27,793 nt of DNA from JARYMI01 sp037444845 (GTDB taxonomy: Bacteria; Acidobacteriota; Aminicenantia; Aminicenantales; UBA8522), in assembly GCA_037444845.1 (NCBI GenBank), contig JBBILQ010000035.1, positions 1 through 27,793 of the forward strand, in the 5' to 3' direction. The number at the start of each line of letters is the position of its first letter. The stretch's first letter is position 1. This document shows positions 8,164 to 15,784 of this stretch, in pieces. Both the position numbers and the translations under genes were made by a program. The notes beneath the pieces are model-generated. The model did no database searches. It saw nothing but the letters and a program-made list of their open reading frames with translations, and was not told where the DNA came from.

Positions 8164-9417
8164 ATGAAAGCGCTGAGCAGACTTTTTGTTCTCGCGTTAT
8201 TTTTCTTTTTTGTTCCGGCATTAGTGGCTGCTGAAGAGAAAAAAGAAAAGGAGGAACCCGTTACGGTGCTCTTGGGAGGAACGTTAATCGACGGGAATGG
8301 AGGCGCGCCTCTCGCCAACTCGGCCATCATTATCCAGGGAAACAAGATAAGGGAAGTCGGGCGGGCAGATAAAATAAAAATCCCTGAAAAGGCAAAAAAG
8401 GTCGACATCTCGGGCAAATGGGTGCTCCCTGGCTTCATCGATTGCCATATTCATCTTACTTACCCTTATAACAATGTTCAGTTCTTTACCGACACTGACA
8501 GTTTGGCCACTCTGCGCGCGCTCAATATCATGAACCTTTACCTGAAAAGCGGCGTGACTTCTGTCAGGGATGTCGGCTCCCCTGTTCAGCCTATGCAAGC
8601 TCTCCTTGCGGCCGCAACCCTCGGCTACGTTGATTCCATCAGGCTTTTTGCGTGCGGGCAACTTATCACAGTCACTGGAGGCCATGGAGATGGGTTAAGG
8701 GGTTCGATTGCCGCCGATGGCCCCTGGGCTTTCCGCAAGGCCGTAAGAGAAATGCATAAGTCTGGATTCCGACACATAAAGATTTCTCCAACATTCACTC
8801 TGGAAGAAGTCGTGGCAGCGGTGGAAGAAGCCAGGACGCTGGGCGTCAGGATCACAGCTCACGGGGGAGGATTATCAGATACGATCCCAACAACCATGAC
8901 CAGGATAGCTGTTCAGGCTGGCGTTCAATGCATCGAACATCTTAACGAAATGGAAGAAGACGTCCTCGACTTGATGGCTCAAAAAGGAGTCTATAACGTC
9001 CCCACTCTGGCTGTTTACAGAGAGCTCTACAGAGCCAATGGCGTTCCTGCATTTCTCGTCGAAAAAAGGCGCTGGACATTATCCATGCACGAGACGCTCT
9101 TTAAGAAGGCCAGAGAACGCGAGATTATCATGGGCATCGGCACAGATTCTGTGGGCCAATTCATGAAGCTCTATCCTGGAATTTACTTCACCGAGATGAA
9201 ATATTTTGTCGAGCTTGGCGCAAGCCCGATGGAAGCCATTGTGGCTGCGACAAAGAATGGCGCTCTCATACTGGGAAAAGCAGACGAGCTGGGGACGATC
9301 GAGGCCGGGAAGCTGGCTGATATCCAGGTGCTCAAGGCCGACCCGCTCAAATCCTTCGATGACTTGGGAAAACCGGAAATTGTAATCATCGACGGAAAAA
9401 TTCACCTGCTCAAATAA
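8164..9417 (+). CDS. Exported amidohydrolase (imidazolonepropionase/prolidase-like, amidohydrolase superfamily)
   Basis: This 417-residue metal-dependent hydrolase has a cleavable signal peptide (1-23, ending LVAAEE). The superfamily metal and catalytic residues are visible: HIH at 95-97, TGGHG with H174, the bridging-lysine candidate in HIKI (K206), TAHG (H233), IEHL (H259) and GTDS (D328). The flanking beta-sandwich strands (VLLGGTLIDGNG and LADIQVLKADPLKSFDDL..PEIVIIDGKI) are complete, so the enzyme should be active. The closest named groups are imidazolonepropionase-like enzymes and Xaa-Pro/Xaa-Arg dipeptidases. Export argues for a scavenging role, perhaps on peptides or acyl amino acids, rather than histidine catabolism. 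The start follows AAAGGAGG. It diverges from the GntR gene, but I see no TATA-N10-TATA site nearby on its side. Confidence 0.9.
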   Translation: MKALSRLFVLALFFFFVPALVAAEEKKEKEEPVTVLLGGTLIDGNGGAPLANSAIIIQGNKIREVGRADKIKIPEKAKKVDISGKWVLPGFIDCHIHLTYPYNNVQFFTDTDSLATLRALNIMNLYLKSGVTSVRDVGSPVQPMQALLAAATLGYVDSIRLFACGQLITVTGGHGDGLRGSIAADGPWAFRKAVREMHKSGFRHIKISPTFTLEEVVAAVEEARTLGVRITAHGGGLSDTIPTTMTRIAVQAGVQCIEHLNEMEEDVLDLMAQKGVYNVPTLAVYRELYRANGVPAFLVEKRRWTLSMHETLFKKAREREIIMGIGTDSVGQFMKLYPGIYFTEMKYFVELGASPMEAIVAATKNGALILGKADELGTIEAGKLADIQVLKADPLKSFDDLGKPEIVIIDGKIHLLK

Positions 9418-9433
9418 AAAAGGGAGGGAAAAC

Positions 9434-9509
9434 TGGTGGAGCTGACCGGGATCGAACCGGCGACCTCTTGACTGCCAGTCAAGCACTCTCCCAGCTGAGC
9501 TACAGCCCC
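9434..9509 (-). tRNA. tRNA-Ala (anticodon GGC)
   Basis: A complete 76-nucleotide cloverleaf reads on the minus strand from 9509. It has the acceptor stem GGGGCTG/CAGCTCC with the G3:U70 pair that identifies alanine tRNA. The D arm is followed by the anticodon stem CTTGA/TCAAG with loop CTGGCAG (anticodon GGC), and the T arm contains GGTTCGATCC. A discriminator A and an encoded CCA end (9436-9434) complete it. Confidence 0.97.
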
Positions 9510-9523
9510 ACGAAGCGAAAATA

Positions 9524-9552
9524 TTATTACAGGAAGAGCGTCCTCGCGTCAA
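9524..9552 (-). promoter_or_regulatory. Promoter of tRNA-Ala
   Basis: On the minus strand, TTGACG (9552-9547), an exact 17-bp spacer and TAATAA (9529-9524) end 14 bases before the first tRNA nucleotide at 9509. This is a near-consensus housekeeping promoter. The rest of the gap up to 9831 holds no gene that I can support, only a weak GTCCGC...GCGGAC inverted pair near 9720-9765. Confidence 0.7.
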
Positions 9553-9831
9553 GGAGCCGCGTAGACCAGATTACCCTCTCAGGTAAAGATGGGACAATTA
9601 CGATAAACTCACCCTCGGACTCAGGCCTGATCAAAATTCTAAAAAATAGCTTTTTCATCGTTATTAGTCCTGTTTGACTGCCGTTATTATATTAAAAAAA
9701 CAAGGTTGGGCAACCAAAACGTCCGCACGTGATCATGTCGGGAGAGAGAGCCTGGCCGCGGACTTACGGGACGCCGACACCGCGCAATTTCAAGAAAATG
9801 TAGCAACCGACGGCAAAAATCATCCAGCCAA

Positions 9832-10749
9832 TTAGAGTAGAATATCCTTTTCCCAGCCGAGCTTGACGAGCTTTATCCTGGCCGGGTCGCTCGTGCCGAG
9901 TTTATAATTCTTATCGGCGCTATAAATACTATCGGGTGGCGGGGAAAGGGGCCATTCCTCTCCCTTGAACAGGTTGCGCTTGGCCTGGCAGATTTTCAGG
10001 CAGACAGTGTCAACGGCCACTGGATCGGTCGCTACCATAATGCCGCAGTAATTCCATCGATGGAGGGGGTTGATCTGCGGCCCGGGGCCGAAATAAGGCC
10101 GGAGCATGTCGACGACGATTAGCCTCGTCTTGCCTTTAACTTCGGGGAGAAGAAAAATTTCGCCCAGGTTCGCGCTCAAAGCATGATATTTGGAAGGCTG
10201 GGCGCTGAAATTGATGTAGTTTTTTAGCGAGACAGCGATGCCTGTCAGTGTATGGACTTTGACTGAAGGGACGTTGATGAGGGCCGTGCACTTTGTCACG
10301 GGAAGCCCCCCATCCTGAGCGAAGATGCGGTCTTTGGAGACGCCGACCTCCCCCACTCTCTTTATGATGGCGTCGATAACAGGCTGCTCGGTGTGGACGC
10401 GCATCCATTCGCAGCGGGTGAACTTGACGCCTACCGTGTCGTCGGGCTTGATAAACCTGGCCCACGCTTTAGCGGCGTCTTTTTCCCCTGAAAATTCGGC
10501 CAGGGCCGTATCGATCATCTCACGGACGACGGCCGCGTCAATTCTATCGCCTGCCCCGACGGCTTTTTCGTTCCGGATCAAAACAACCGTGCTCTGGGGA
10601 TTCCCGGCTGCAACCGGCTCAAATTGTCCGCCTGAGGCTGCAAAAAGCTGCTTCTCTTTTCCGTAGAGCGCAATGCCCAGCGCGCCCATGGCGGCGCCCT
10701 TGATGAAATCCCGCCTCGTCACCAAAGAGCCGTTTTTCTTTTTTCTCAT
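9832..10749 (-). CDS. Tat-exported DUF362 domain protein
   Basis: This 305-residue protein begins with a twin-arginine signal (TRRDFIKGAAMGALGIALYG, residues 11-30), so it is exported folded, which usually means a bound cofactor. The rest matches DUF362: VGVKFTRCEW, INVPSVKVHTLTGIAVSLKNYINFS and the conserved GIMVATDPVAVDTVCL. DUF362 proteins are often linked to Fe-S or redox chemistry, but no reaction is established and I see no clear cysteine cluster of the ferredoxin type here. The start follows GGGAGG 10 bases upstream. The preceding gene (10769-11728, DUF6599-like) ends 19 bases upstream, so the two form an operon. Confidence 0.88.
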   Translation of the reverse strand: MRKKKNGSLVTRRDFIKGAAMGALGIALYGKEKQLFAASGGQFEPVAAGNPQSTVVLIRNEKAVGAGDRIDAAVVREMIDTALAEFSGEKDAAKAWARFIKPDDTVGVKFTRCEWMRVHTEQPVIDAIIKRVGEVGVSKDRIFAQDGGLPVTKCTALINVPSVKVHTLTGIAVSLKNYINFSAQPSKYHALSANLGEIFLLPEVKGKTRLIVVDMLRPYFGPGPQINPLHRWNYCGIMVATDPVAVDTVCLKICQAKRNLFKGEEWPLSPPPDSIYSADKNYKLGTSDPARIKLVKLGWEKDILL

Positions 10750-10768
10750 GATTCTTTGTCCTCCCGTT

Positions 10769-11728
10769 TTATAAATTCATAGAAGCTTGCTTGACAAGCC
10801 ATTCGAGGAGCGATTCTGTGTCGGCGTCAAGAACGATGATCAAATACTGGCCTTTCCGCACGATTCCGGCGAATTTTCCGTTTTCGAGCTTTTTGGGCTG
10901 GACCTGAACATCGGGAACGAACCGTTCTAACAAGAACATCTCCACGAACCGGCCATACGCGTCATAGGCTCTCTCGGCCGACCGATAGCCTACAAGTAGC
11001 AAATACGCCTGGCTTCCGTCTTTTTGGTACCGGGCCATCGCCACCTGTGTCTCCGGGGAGAGGTTGAGGATATTAGCATTAACCAGATAATAATGGACAT
11101 TCAGTGAAATGAGCGTATGGAAATAGCGGAGGCTCTTTGATTTGAGACCCTCGGCTGGCAGGACGGAGATGAGCTGAGGGCGTTTCCCCACCCCCGGGAT
11201 TGCCGCAGCTATGGCGCCTCCTATCTTCATGACAGCAGACTTTGCTTCCGGCGTCTCTTTATCTGCCAGTATCCGGACAAAGACCGTGTCCTTCCAGAAG
11301 CGCAACAACCCGGCAGCATAGATCGCATCCTGGCCGCAATCAACCTCTTCGCCGTCGGTGTCCTGCGTGAACACGCCAAACGCATCCCCGGATGATCCCA
11401 TCTGATAGATTTCGACAACGATCGAGGGGCTATCTGGTTTAGCGTACTCCCTGACAAATAAAAGCTGAAAATCAAAGGCAAGGTAGTTTTCTCCGGCTCC
11501 GTCCATGTAGTCGAAGATGTTGTCCCGGTCGAAAACCTGATCCTCGACACTGGCCGTCCAGCCGGCGATCTCCCCCGGCAGGAGCTTCAGGAGGGGAAAG
11601 GGAGAAATGATTTTCTCTCTATCGAACATATGAAACCCGCCCGCAAGGAATCTGCCCGCCAGAAGCAGAAGTCCAGCTGAGAGAATCAGGGAAACTGCCG
11701 CGGCTTTCCCCGCCCATTTATTTCTCAT
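10769..11728 (-). CDS. DUF6599-like exported protein
   Basis: This 319-residue protein has an N-terminal signal or anchor segment (about 8-31, KAAAVSLILSAGLLLLAGRFLAG). A segment at 67-87 (DRDNIFDYMDGAGENYLAFDF) resembles the hallmark of DUF6599, where a D.NL.EYINGGAE.Y....F pattern is typical. No catalytic residues are known for the family. The remaining sequence is alternating strand and helix, with a C-terminal part (GYRSAERAYDAYGRFVEMFL...GQYLIIVLDADTESLLEWLVKQ). The family assignment rests on my recognition of the motif and is moderate. It is followed after 19 bases by the Tat/DUF362 gene, and the pair appears to be one transcription unit. No good ribosome site is seen before its ATG. 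Confidence 0.8.
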   Translation of the reverse strand: MRNKWAGKAAAVSLILSAGLLLLAGRFLAGGFHMFDREKIISPFPLLKLLPGEIAGWTASVEDQVFDRDNIFDYMDGAGENYLAFDFQLLFVREYAKPDSPSIVVEIYQMGSSGDAFGVFTQDTDGEEVDCGQDAIYAAGLLRFWKDTVFVRILADKETPEAKSAVMKIGGAIAAAIPGVGKRPQLISVLPAEGLKSKSLRYFHTLISLNVHYYLVNANILNLSPETQVAMARYQKDGSQAYLLLVGYRSAERAYDAYGRFVEMFLLERFVPDVQVQPKKLENGKFAGIVRKGQYLIIVLDADTESLLEWLVKQASMNL

Positions 11729-11835
11729 GAAAACCAGGCAATCTTGCCCTTAGCTTTACCACAGGCACAGGGCACTGTCAATTTATGTGCGACGGCGCCA
11801 AAGTGCGACGCCGCGCCTGCCAAGCATTCTCCCCT

Positions 11836-14800
11836 CTAAAATGTGATGTGAATTTCGGTGCCGCCGTCGCGGCTGAGCTCGAGCTTCCCGTCCAATTGTT
11901 TCGTTAAATCTGCGACGATCTGGAGGCCCAGGGTTTGCGGTTTTTGGATATCGATACTCTCCGGGAACCCACATCCCGTATCCTTGACGACGAGATCGAA
12001 CTTGCCGCTTTCGTCCCTGAACATCCTGATCACGAGCTCTCCCTCCTTTCCCTCAGGAAAGGCGTGCTTAAGGGCGTTAGAGACGAGCTCGTTAACGATC
12101 AGGCCGCAGGGAATGGCCCGGTTAATATCCATCTCAATCTGCCGCACGTCTATCTTGAAACGGACCCTCTGGGCGTCCACTTCGTAAACAGCAAAGAGGT
12201 GCGTGACCATCTTCTCGAGGTAATCGGCGAAGTCGATGTTGGCGAAGTCCTTTGACTGGTGAAGCTTTTCGTGGATAATGGCCATGGAGCGGATTCTTGT
12301 ATGGCTCTCGCTTAAGGCCTCCCTGGCCTTCTCATCGCTTGTCTGGCGGGCCTGGAGCCTGAGCAGGCTGGACATGATCTGCATGTTGTTCTTGACCCGG
12401 TGGTGAATCTCCCGGAGCATGATGTCTTTTTCTTTGAGCGCCGATTTGAGCGCTTCTTCTGCTTTCTTTCGCTCGGAAATGTCGCGGACGATGGCCAGCA
12501 CCGTGGGCTTCCCGTTGAGCTCGAACAAGTGGGAAGAGACTTCGGATGGAATCCTGCGTCCGTCTTTGGTCATGAATGTCCGTTCAAAAACCCGGTGTTT
12601 CTTTTCGCTGAGGAATAGCTGGGATTCGTAAACCTGCTCTTTCTCTTCCGGGACGGCGAGGCCGAGAGGGGAAAGCTCAAACAATTCCTCCCTGGAATAC
12701 CCCATCATCATGCAGGCAAGGTCATTGACTTCAACGTATTTTCCCGGCTTTATGTCTTTTGTGAGTTCGTAAACAAAAATAGCGTCGTTTCCGGCGTTGA
12801 ACAAGAACCTGTATCTTCTCTCCGAGGCTTCGAGAGTAGAATAAAGCTGTTCCTCAAGGGTCACATCGCGGGAGACATTGGTCACCGCGACAATTTCCCC
12901 ATCCCGGATAACCGGAGTCGACGTCACCTGGAAGATACCGTAAAGCCCGTGCTTACCCCTGAACCGGAGCTTGTCGACAACAAGGGGCTTTGTCCGGGAT
13001 AATATCTTTTGGATGTTTCCGACTGCCCGGGTGTGGTCATCGGGATGGAGGATGCCCAGTTCGAGAATGTCCTTGCCGAGCACTTCTTCTCTAACCGCTC
13101 CAACGTAATCGCAGGCCGTTTTGTTGATTTCCATCAGCTTGAGGTCAACGCCGAAAGTAAAAATGGCCTCGCCGGCGAACTCATGGAGAATCCGGTATTT
13201 TTCTTCGCTCGCCCGCAGCGCCTCCTCCGCCCGCCTGTGCTCGGTTATATCCGAGACTGACCCGATCATCCTTACAGCTTTCCCTTGTTGATCTCGGACT
13301 GAAACCCCTTTGTCTCGCCAGCAACAACGGCTTCCATCTTTCCTTCGGACCCAGTATTCCTCGTCGTATGGAGCTCCAGCGTTGAGATGGCGATCTAAGG
13401 CAGCCATGACGCGAGCACGATCATCGGGACAGATAATTTCCTCCCAAGCCGTGATCGTGCGGGGGAACTCTCCAGACGCATAACCCAGCAGTTTGTCGAT
13501 ATCTCCGTACCAGTTAAGTCGTCCACTGGCAATATCCCACTCCCAGATGACGTCATTGACGGACTCTGAGGCCAGCCGAAAGCGCTCTTCGTTCGCCCGC
13601 AGCGCCCTTGCGGCGGCGCGCTCTTCAGTCTGGTCGCGGAAGACGAGCACGACGCCGGTTATGACGCCCTTCTCGTCATGGATCGGGGAGCCGGCGTCTG
13701 CGATGGGAATTTCGCGCCCGTCGCGGGCGACGAGCACCGAGTGATTGGCCAGGCCTACGACGACGCCTTCACGAAGCACACGCTCGACAGGGTTTTGAGC
13801 CTCAGCTCTTGTTTCTTCGTTGATGATGTGAAACACCTCTTCCAGCGGTTTCCCTTTGGCCTCGGCCTCACTCCAGCCGGTCAGGCGCTCGGCCACCGGG
13901 TTCATCACCTTCACCTGCCCTTTTGTGTCTGTGGTGATGACAGCGTCGCCTATGCTGTAGAGGGTGGTGCGCATTTCTTCGTGGATTTCTCTGTGCTTTC
14001 TTTCCGACTCGTACAGCGCGCTATAGAGGTGGGCCTGCCGCAGCCTGTAGCCGAGTGAAGTCGCCGCGGCGGCAAGCAGGATGAGGAAGGCGACGATCAC
14101 GATTGTGATTCCGGCGCGGTAGCGCATCTCGGCTAAGACCTCGGTGACATCCTCCTTGGCCACCATAGACCATGCCGACCCGGGCACTGGACGTAGGTCT
14201 GCGAGAACTTTGACACCGCGGTAATCCCTCCCCTCAAGCGTGCCTTCTTTTCCGAGCACCGCCTGGACGGAGGGCAGCATCGTTCTGCTCAGAGGATAGC
14301 GAAAGGAGAGAGCTGTCCCAGCGCGGTGGCGCAGCTCATTTAAACAGACAACTTCCTCCCCCTCCCGCCTGACGAGGAGCGTTTCTGCGCTCTGGCTGGG
14401 TGTAGGCCAGGACTGGATAAACGGAAACAGGAAGGCTTTCGCGTCGCTTCTTAAAACCAGGACTCCGATGGGTAAACCAGCTGCGTTCAGCACGGGCGCA
14501 ACGCTGTCCAGACAGATAACTCCGGAGGGGCTGCGGAAGAGATCAGTGAGCACGACCTTCCCGCTGCGAACAGCCTCGTCCATGGCCTCCCTGGTGTCGG
14601 TTCCCACCGGGCTGGGGTCCTCTTTGACGGAAATAAGAACCTGGCCGTCCAAGTCGAGGAGGACGACGTTGGCGTAGCTGAAGACTTCTTTTGTGAGCTC
14701 CAGGCGTTTCAAGATATCTTGGCGGAGGACAAGGATGCTGGGCTTTCCCAGCCACTCTTCGATCGCTTTCCTCAAGAGAGGGCTCTCGGCAAGATTCCGG

Positions 14801-15030
14801 GCGTCACCCAGCCGCTCCGCACGCCATTGGGCTATCCCACTGGCTTTCAGCTCGCCTATGGCTGCAAGGTCCTGGAATTTTTCCTTCCTAATCCGCTCCG
14901 CTTCTGTCCGGAAATACCAGTGCCCGCCGGCTAGAACCGCGAGAGAAATCAGGACGAATACGACTGTCCATATTCGCCTGGCTGGCTTGAGAGAAATATC
15001 ACTTTTTGCCATGTTATTTCTTCTCATCAT
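11836..15030 (-). CDS. Multi-PAS sensor histidine kinase (HisKA_2 / HATPase type)
   Basis: This 1064-residue inner-membrane kinase has a first transmembrane helix (about 19-38), a periplasmic sensor region of Cache-like appearance (about 40-303) and a second helix (about 305-328). Four PAS domains follow (about 347-475, 482-605, 610-735 and 738-865). A HisKA_2-type dimerisation domain carries the phosphoacceptor block REIHHRVKNNMQ (H876/H877). The ATPase has its N box at LIVNELVSNALKH (about 977-989) and G1 box at DTGCGFP (D1017). Kinases of this class often sense small ligands and signal to a stand-alone response regulator. No receiver domain is fused and no regulator gene is adjacent. In-frame ATGs at 15030, 15027 and 15012 are all possible; a TATAAT at 15061-15056 on the minus strand could be the -10 box. 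The DUF6599 gene follows after 107 bases. Confidence 0.92.
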   Translation of the reverse strand: MMRRNNMAKSDISLKPARRIWTVVFVLISLAVLAGGHWYFRTEAERIRKEKFQDLAAIGELKASGIAQWRAERLGDARNLAESPLLRKAIEEWLGKPSILVLRQDILKRLELTKEVFSYANVVLLDLDGQVLISVKEDPSPVGTDTREAMDEAVRSGKVVLTDLFRSPSGVICLDSVAPVLNAAGLPIGVLVLRSDAKAFLFPFIQSWPTPSQSAETLLVRREGEEVVCLNELRHRAGTALSFRYPLSRTMLPSVQAVLGKEGTLEGRDYRGVKVLADLRPVPGSAWSMVAKEDVTEVLAEMRYRAGITIVIVAFLILLAAAATSLGYRLRQAHLYSALYESERKHREIHEEMRTTLYSIGDAVITTDTKGQVKVMNPVAERLTGWSEAEAKGKPLEEVFHIINEETRAEAQNPVERVLREGVVVGLANHSVLVARDGREIPIADAGSPIHDEKGVITGVVLVFRDQTEERAAARALRANEERFRLASESVNDVIWEWDIASGRLNWYGDIDKLLGYASGEFPRTITAWEEIICPDDRARVMAALDRHLNAGAPYDEEYWVRRKDGSRCCWRDKGVSVRDQQGKAVRMIGSVSDITEHRRAEEALRASEEKYRILHEFAGEAIFTFGVDLKLMEINKTACDYVGAVREEVLGKDILELGILHPDDHTRAVGNIQKILSRTKPLVVDKLRFRGKHGLYGIFQVTSTPVIRDGEIVAVTNVSRDVTLEEQLYSTLEASERRYRFLFNAGNDAIFVYELTKDIKPGKYVEVNDLACMMMGYSREELFELSPLGLAVPEEKEQVYESQLFLSEKKHRVFERTFMTKDGRRIPSEVSSHLFELNGKPTVLAIVRDISERKKAEEALKSALKEKDIMLREIHHRVKNNMQIMSSLLRLQARQTSDEKAREALSESHTRIRSMAIIHEKLHQSKDFANIDFADYLEKMVTHLFAVYEVDAQRVRFKIDVRQIEMDINRAIPCGLIVNELVSNALKHAFPEGKEGELVIRMFRDESGKFDLVVKDTGCGFPESIDIQKPQTLGLQIVADLTKQLDGKLELSRDGGTEIHITF

Positions 15031-15113
15031 GCATCCCTTTATTAATTGTGATTAAATTATACAGGATTTGGAAACAAATTCATAAGATTTATTTTGACAG
15101 TTGTTGCTGGTCT

Positions 15114-15545
15114 TTATTGTCGAGAAATTTCGTCGTCCGGAGGTGCAGGTTGTCGTTCGAGCAGGCACAACTCGGCGCACTGGACATAATCGTCAAGGAG
15201 GTCTTCGAACATCTCCGGGCGTTTCTCCTTGAGCTCGATGGCATAGTCCAGGAATTTCTTGATGCCGTCTTCCAGGACCTTCCGGCTTTTTTTCATCAAA
15301 ACGTTTCTCTGAGCTGCCTCCTCGATGAAAAGCTTCCCGGGATGTGTCTCCTTCACCAGCAGAACATCCTGGATGAAATTGAGGATATAAATCATATCCA
15401 CGATGAAGACGGCCAGGAGGACTTCCAGCGGGATGGCCGCCAGGTGGAGGAAGAATTCCTCGTGGGTGAGTTTTTCCACGTAAAGAAAAATGAGAGCGGC
15501 CGAGACGAGGACAACGGTGAATAGGAAGCTGATTTTCTTGTCCAT
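15114..15545 (-). CDS. Small two-helix membrane protein with cytoplasmic helical tail
   Basis: I do not recognise this 143-residue protein. Two transmembrane helices are clear (about 5-23, ISFLFTVVLVSAALIFLYV, and about 35-58, LAAIPLEVLLAVFIVDMIYILNF). An acidic and basic helical region follows (KKSRKVLEDGIKKFLDYAIELKEKRPEMFEDLLDDY), and the tail is proline-rich. It lies about 80 bases upstream of the sensor kinase gene on the same strand, so it might be its cotranscribed partner, although a separate -10-like TATAAT sits between them. It is preceded by the inverted-repeat element at 15572-15667. Confidence 0.75.
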   Translation of the reverse strand: MDKKISFLFTVVLVSAALIFLYVEKLTHEEFFLHLAAIPLEVLLAVFIVDMIYILNFIQDVLLVKETHPGKLFIEEAAQRNVLMKKSRKVLEDGIKKFLDYAIELKEKRPEMFEDLLDDYVQCAELCLLERQPAPPDDEISRQ

Positions 15546-15571
15546 GACAGATTTCCCGTAAAAAAACTGTT

Positions 15572-15667
15572 ATAAACGCCAAAAATCTCGTGATATCACC
15601 CTCGCCTTTCCCTCCCCCTCGAGGGGGAGGGTGAGGGAGAGGGCATATCATGAATAATTGCGTTTAT
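15572..15667. repeat. Inverted-repeat element with a perfect GC-rich palindromic core
   Basis: Outer arms ATAAACGC (15572-15579) and GCGTTTAT (15660-15667) enclose inner arms TGATAT and ATATCA. At the core, CCCTCCCCCTC (15610-15620) is followed directly by its complement GAGGGGGAGGG (15621-15631), a 22-bp perfect palindrome. The total length is 96 bp. It separates two divergent genes (15114-15545 minus, 15785 plus), so it is not needed as a terminator for either. It may be a REP or MITE-type repeat. No flanking target duplication could be recognised. Its ends differ from those of the element at 23180. Confidence 0.6.
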
Positions 15668-15727
15668 GATAAGTTCGGCATTGCTTATAACGCAATCGCA
15701 AAGGTAACGTCAATTTTGCGGGTGTCC

Positions 15728-15757
15728 TTGACAGGGCTTCCGCGCTAACGGTACAGT
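15728..15757 (+). promoter_or_regulatory. Predicted promoter of the second serine hydrolase
   Basis: TTGACA (15728-15733), an 18-bp spacer and TACAGT (15752-15757) lie about 28 bp upstream of the start codon at 15785. The -35 is perfect and the -10 is moderate. Confidence 0.45.
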
Positions 15758-15784
15758 TGGGGATGAAAGGAGAGTCGGCGCATC

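Noticed and set aside
9079..9552. 157-residue minus-strand open frame containing GCSSAGRVLDWQSRGRRFDPGQL
   Set aside because: This is the well-known false translation of a tRNA gene (here tRNA-Ala) continued into antisense of the amidohydrolase.
9700..9831. Possible small RNA or terminator after the DUF362 gene
   Set aside because: Only a weak 6-bp inverted pair separated by about 30 bases is present, with no T-tract and no clear promoter.
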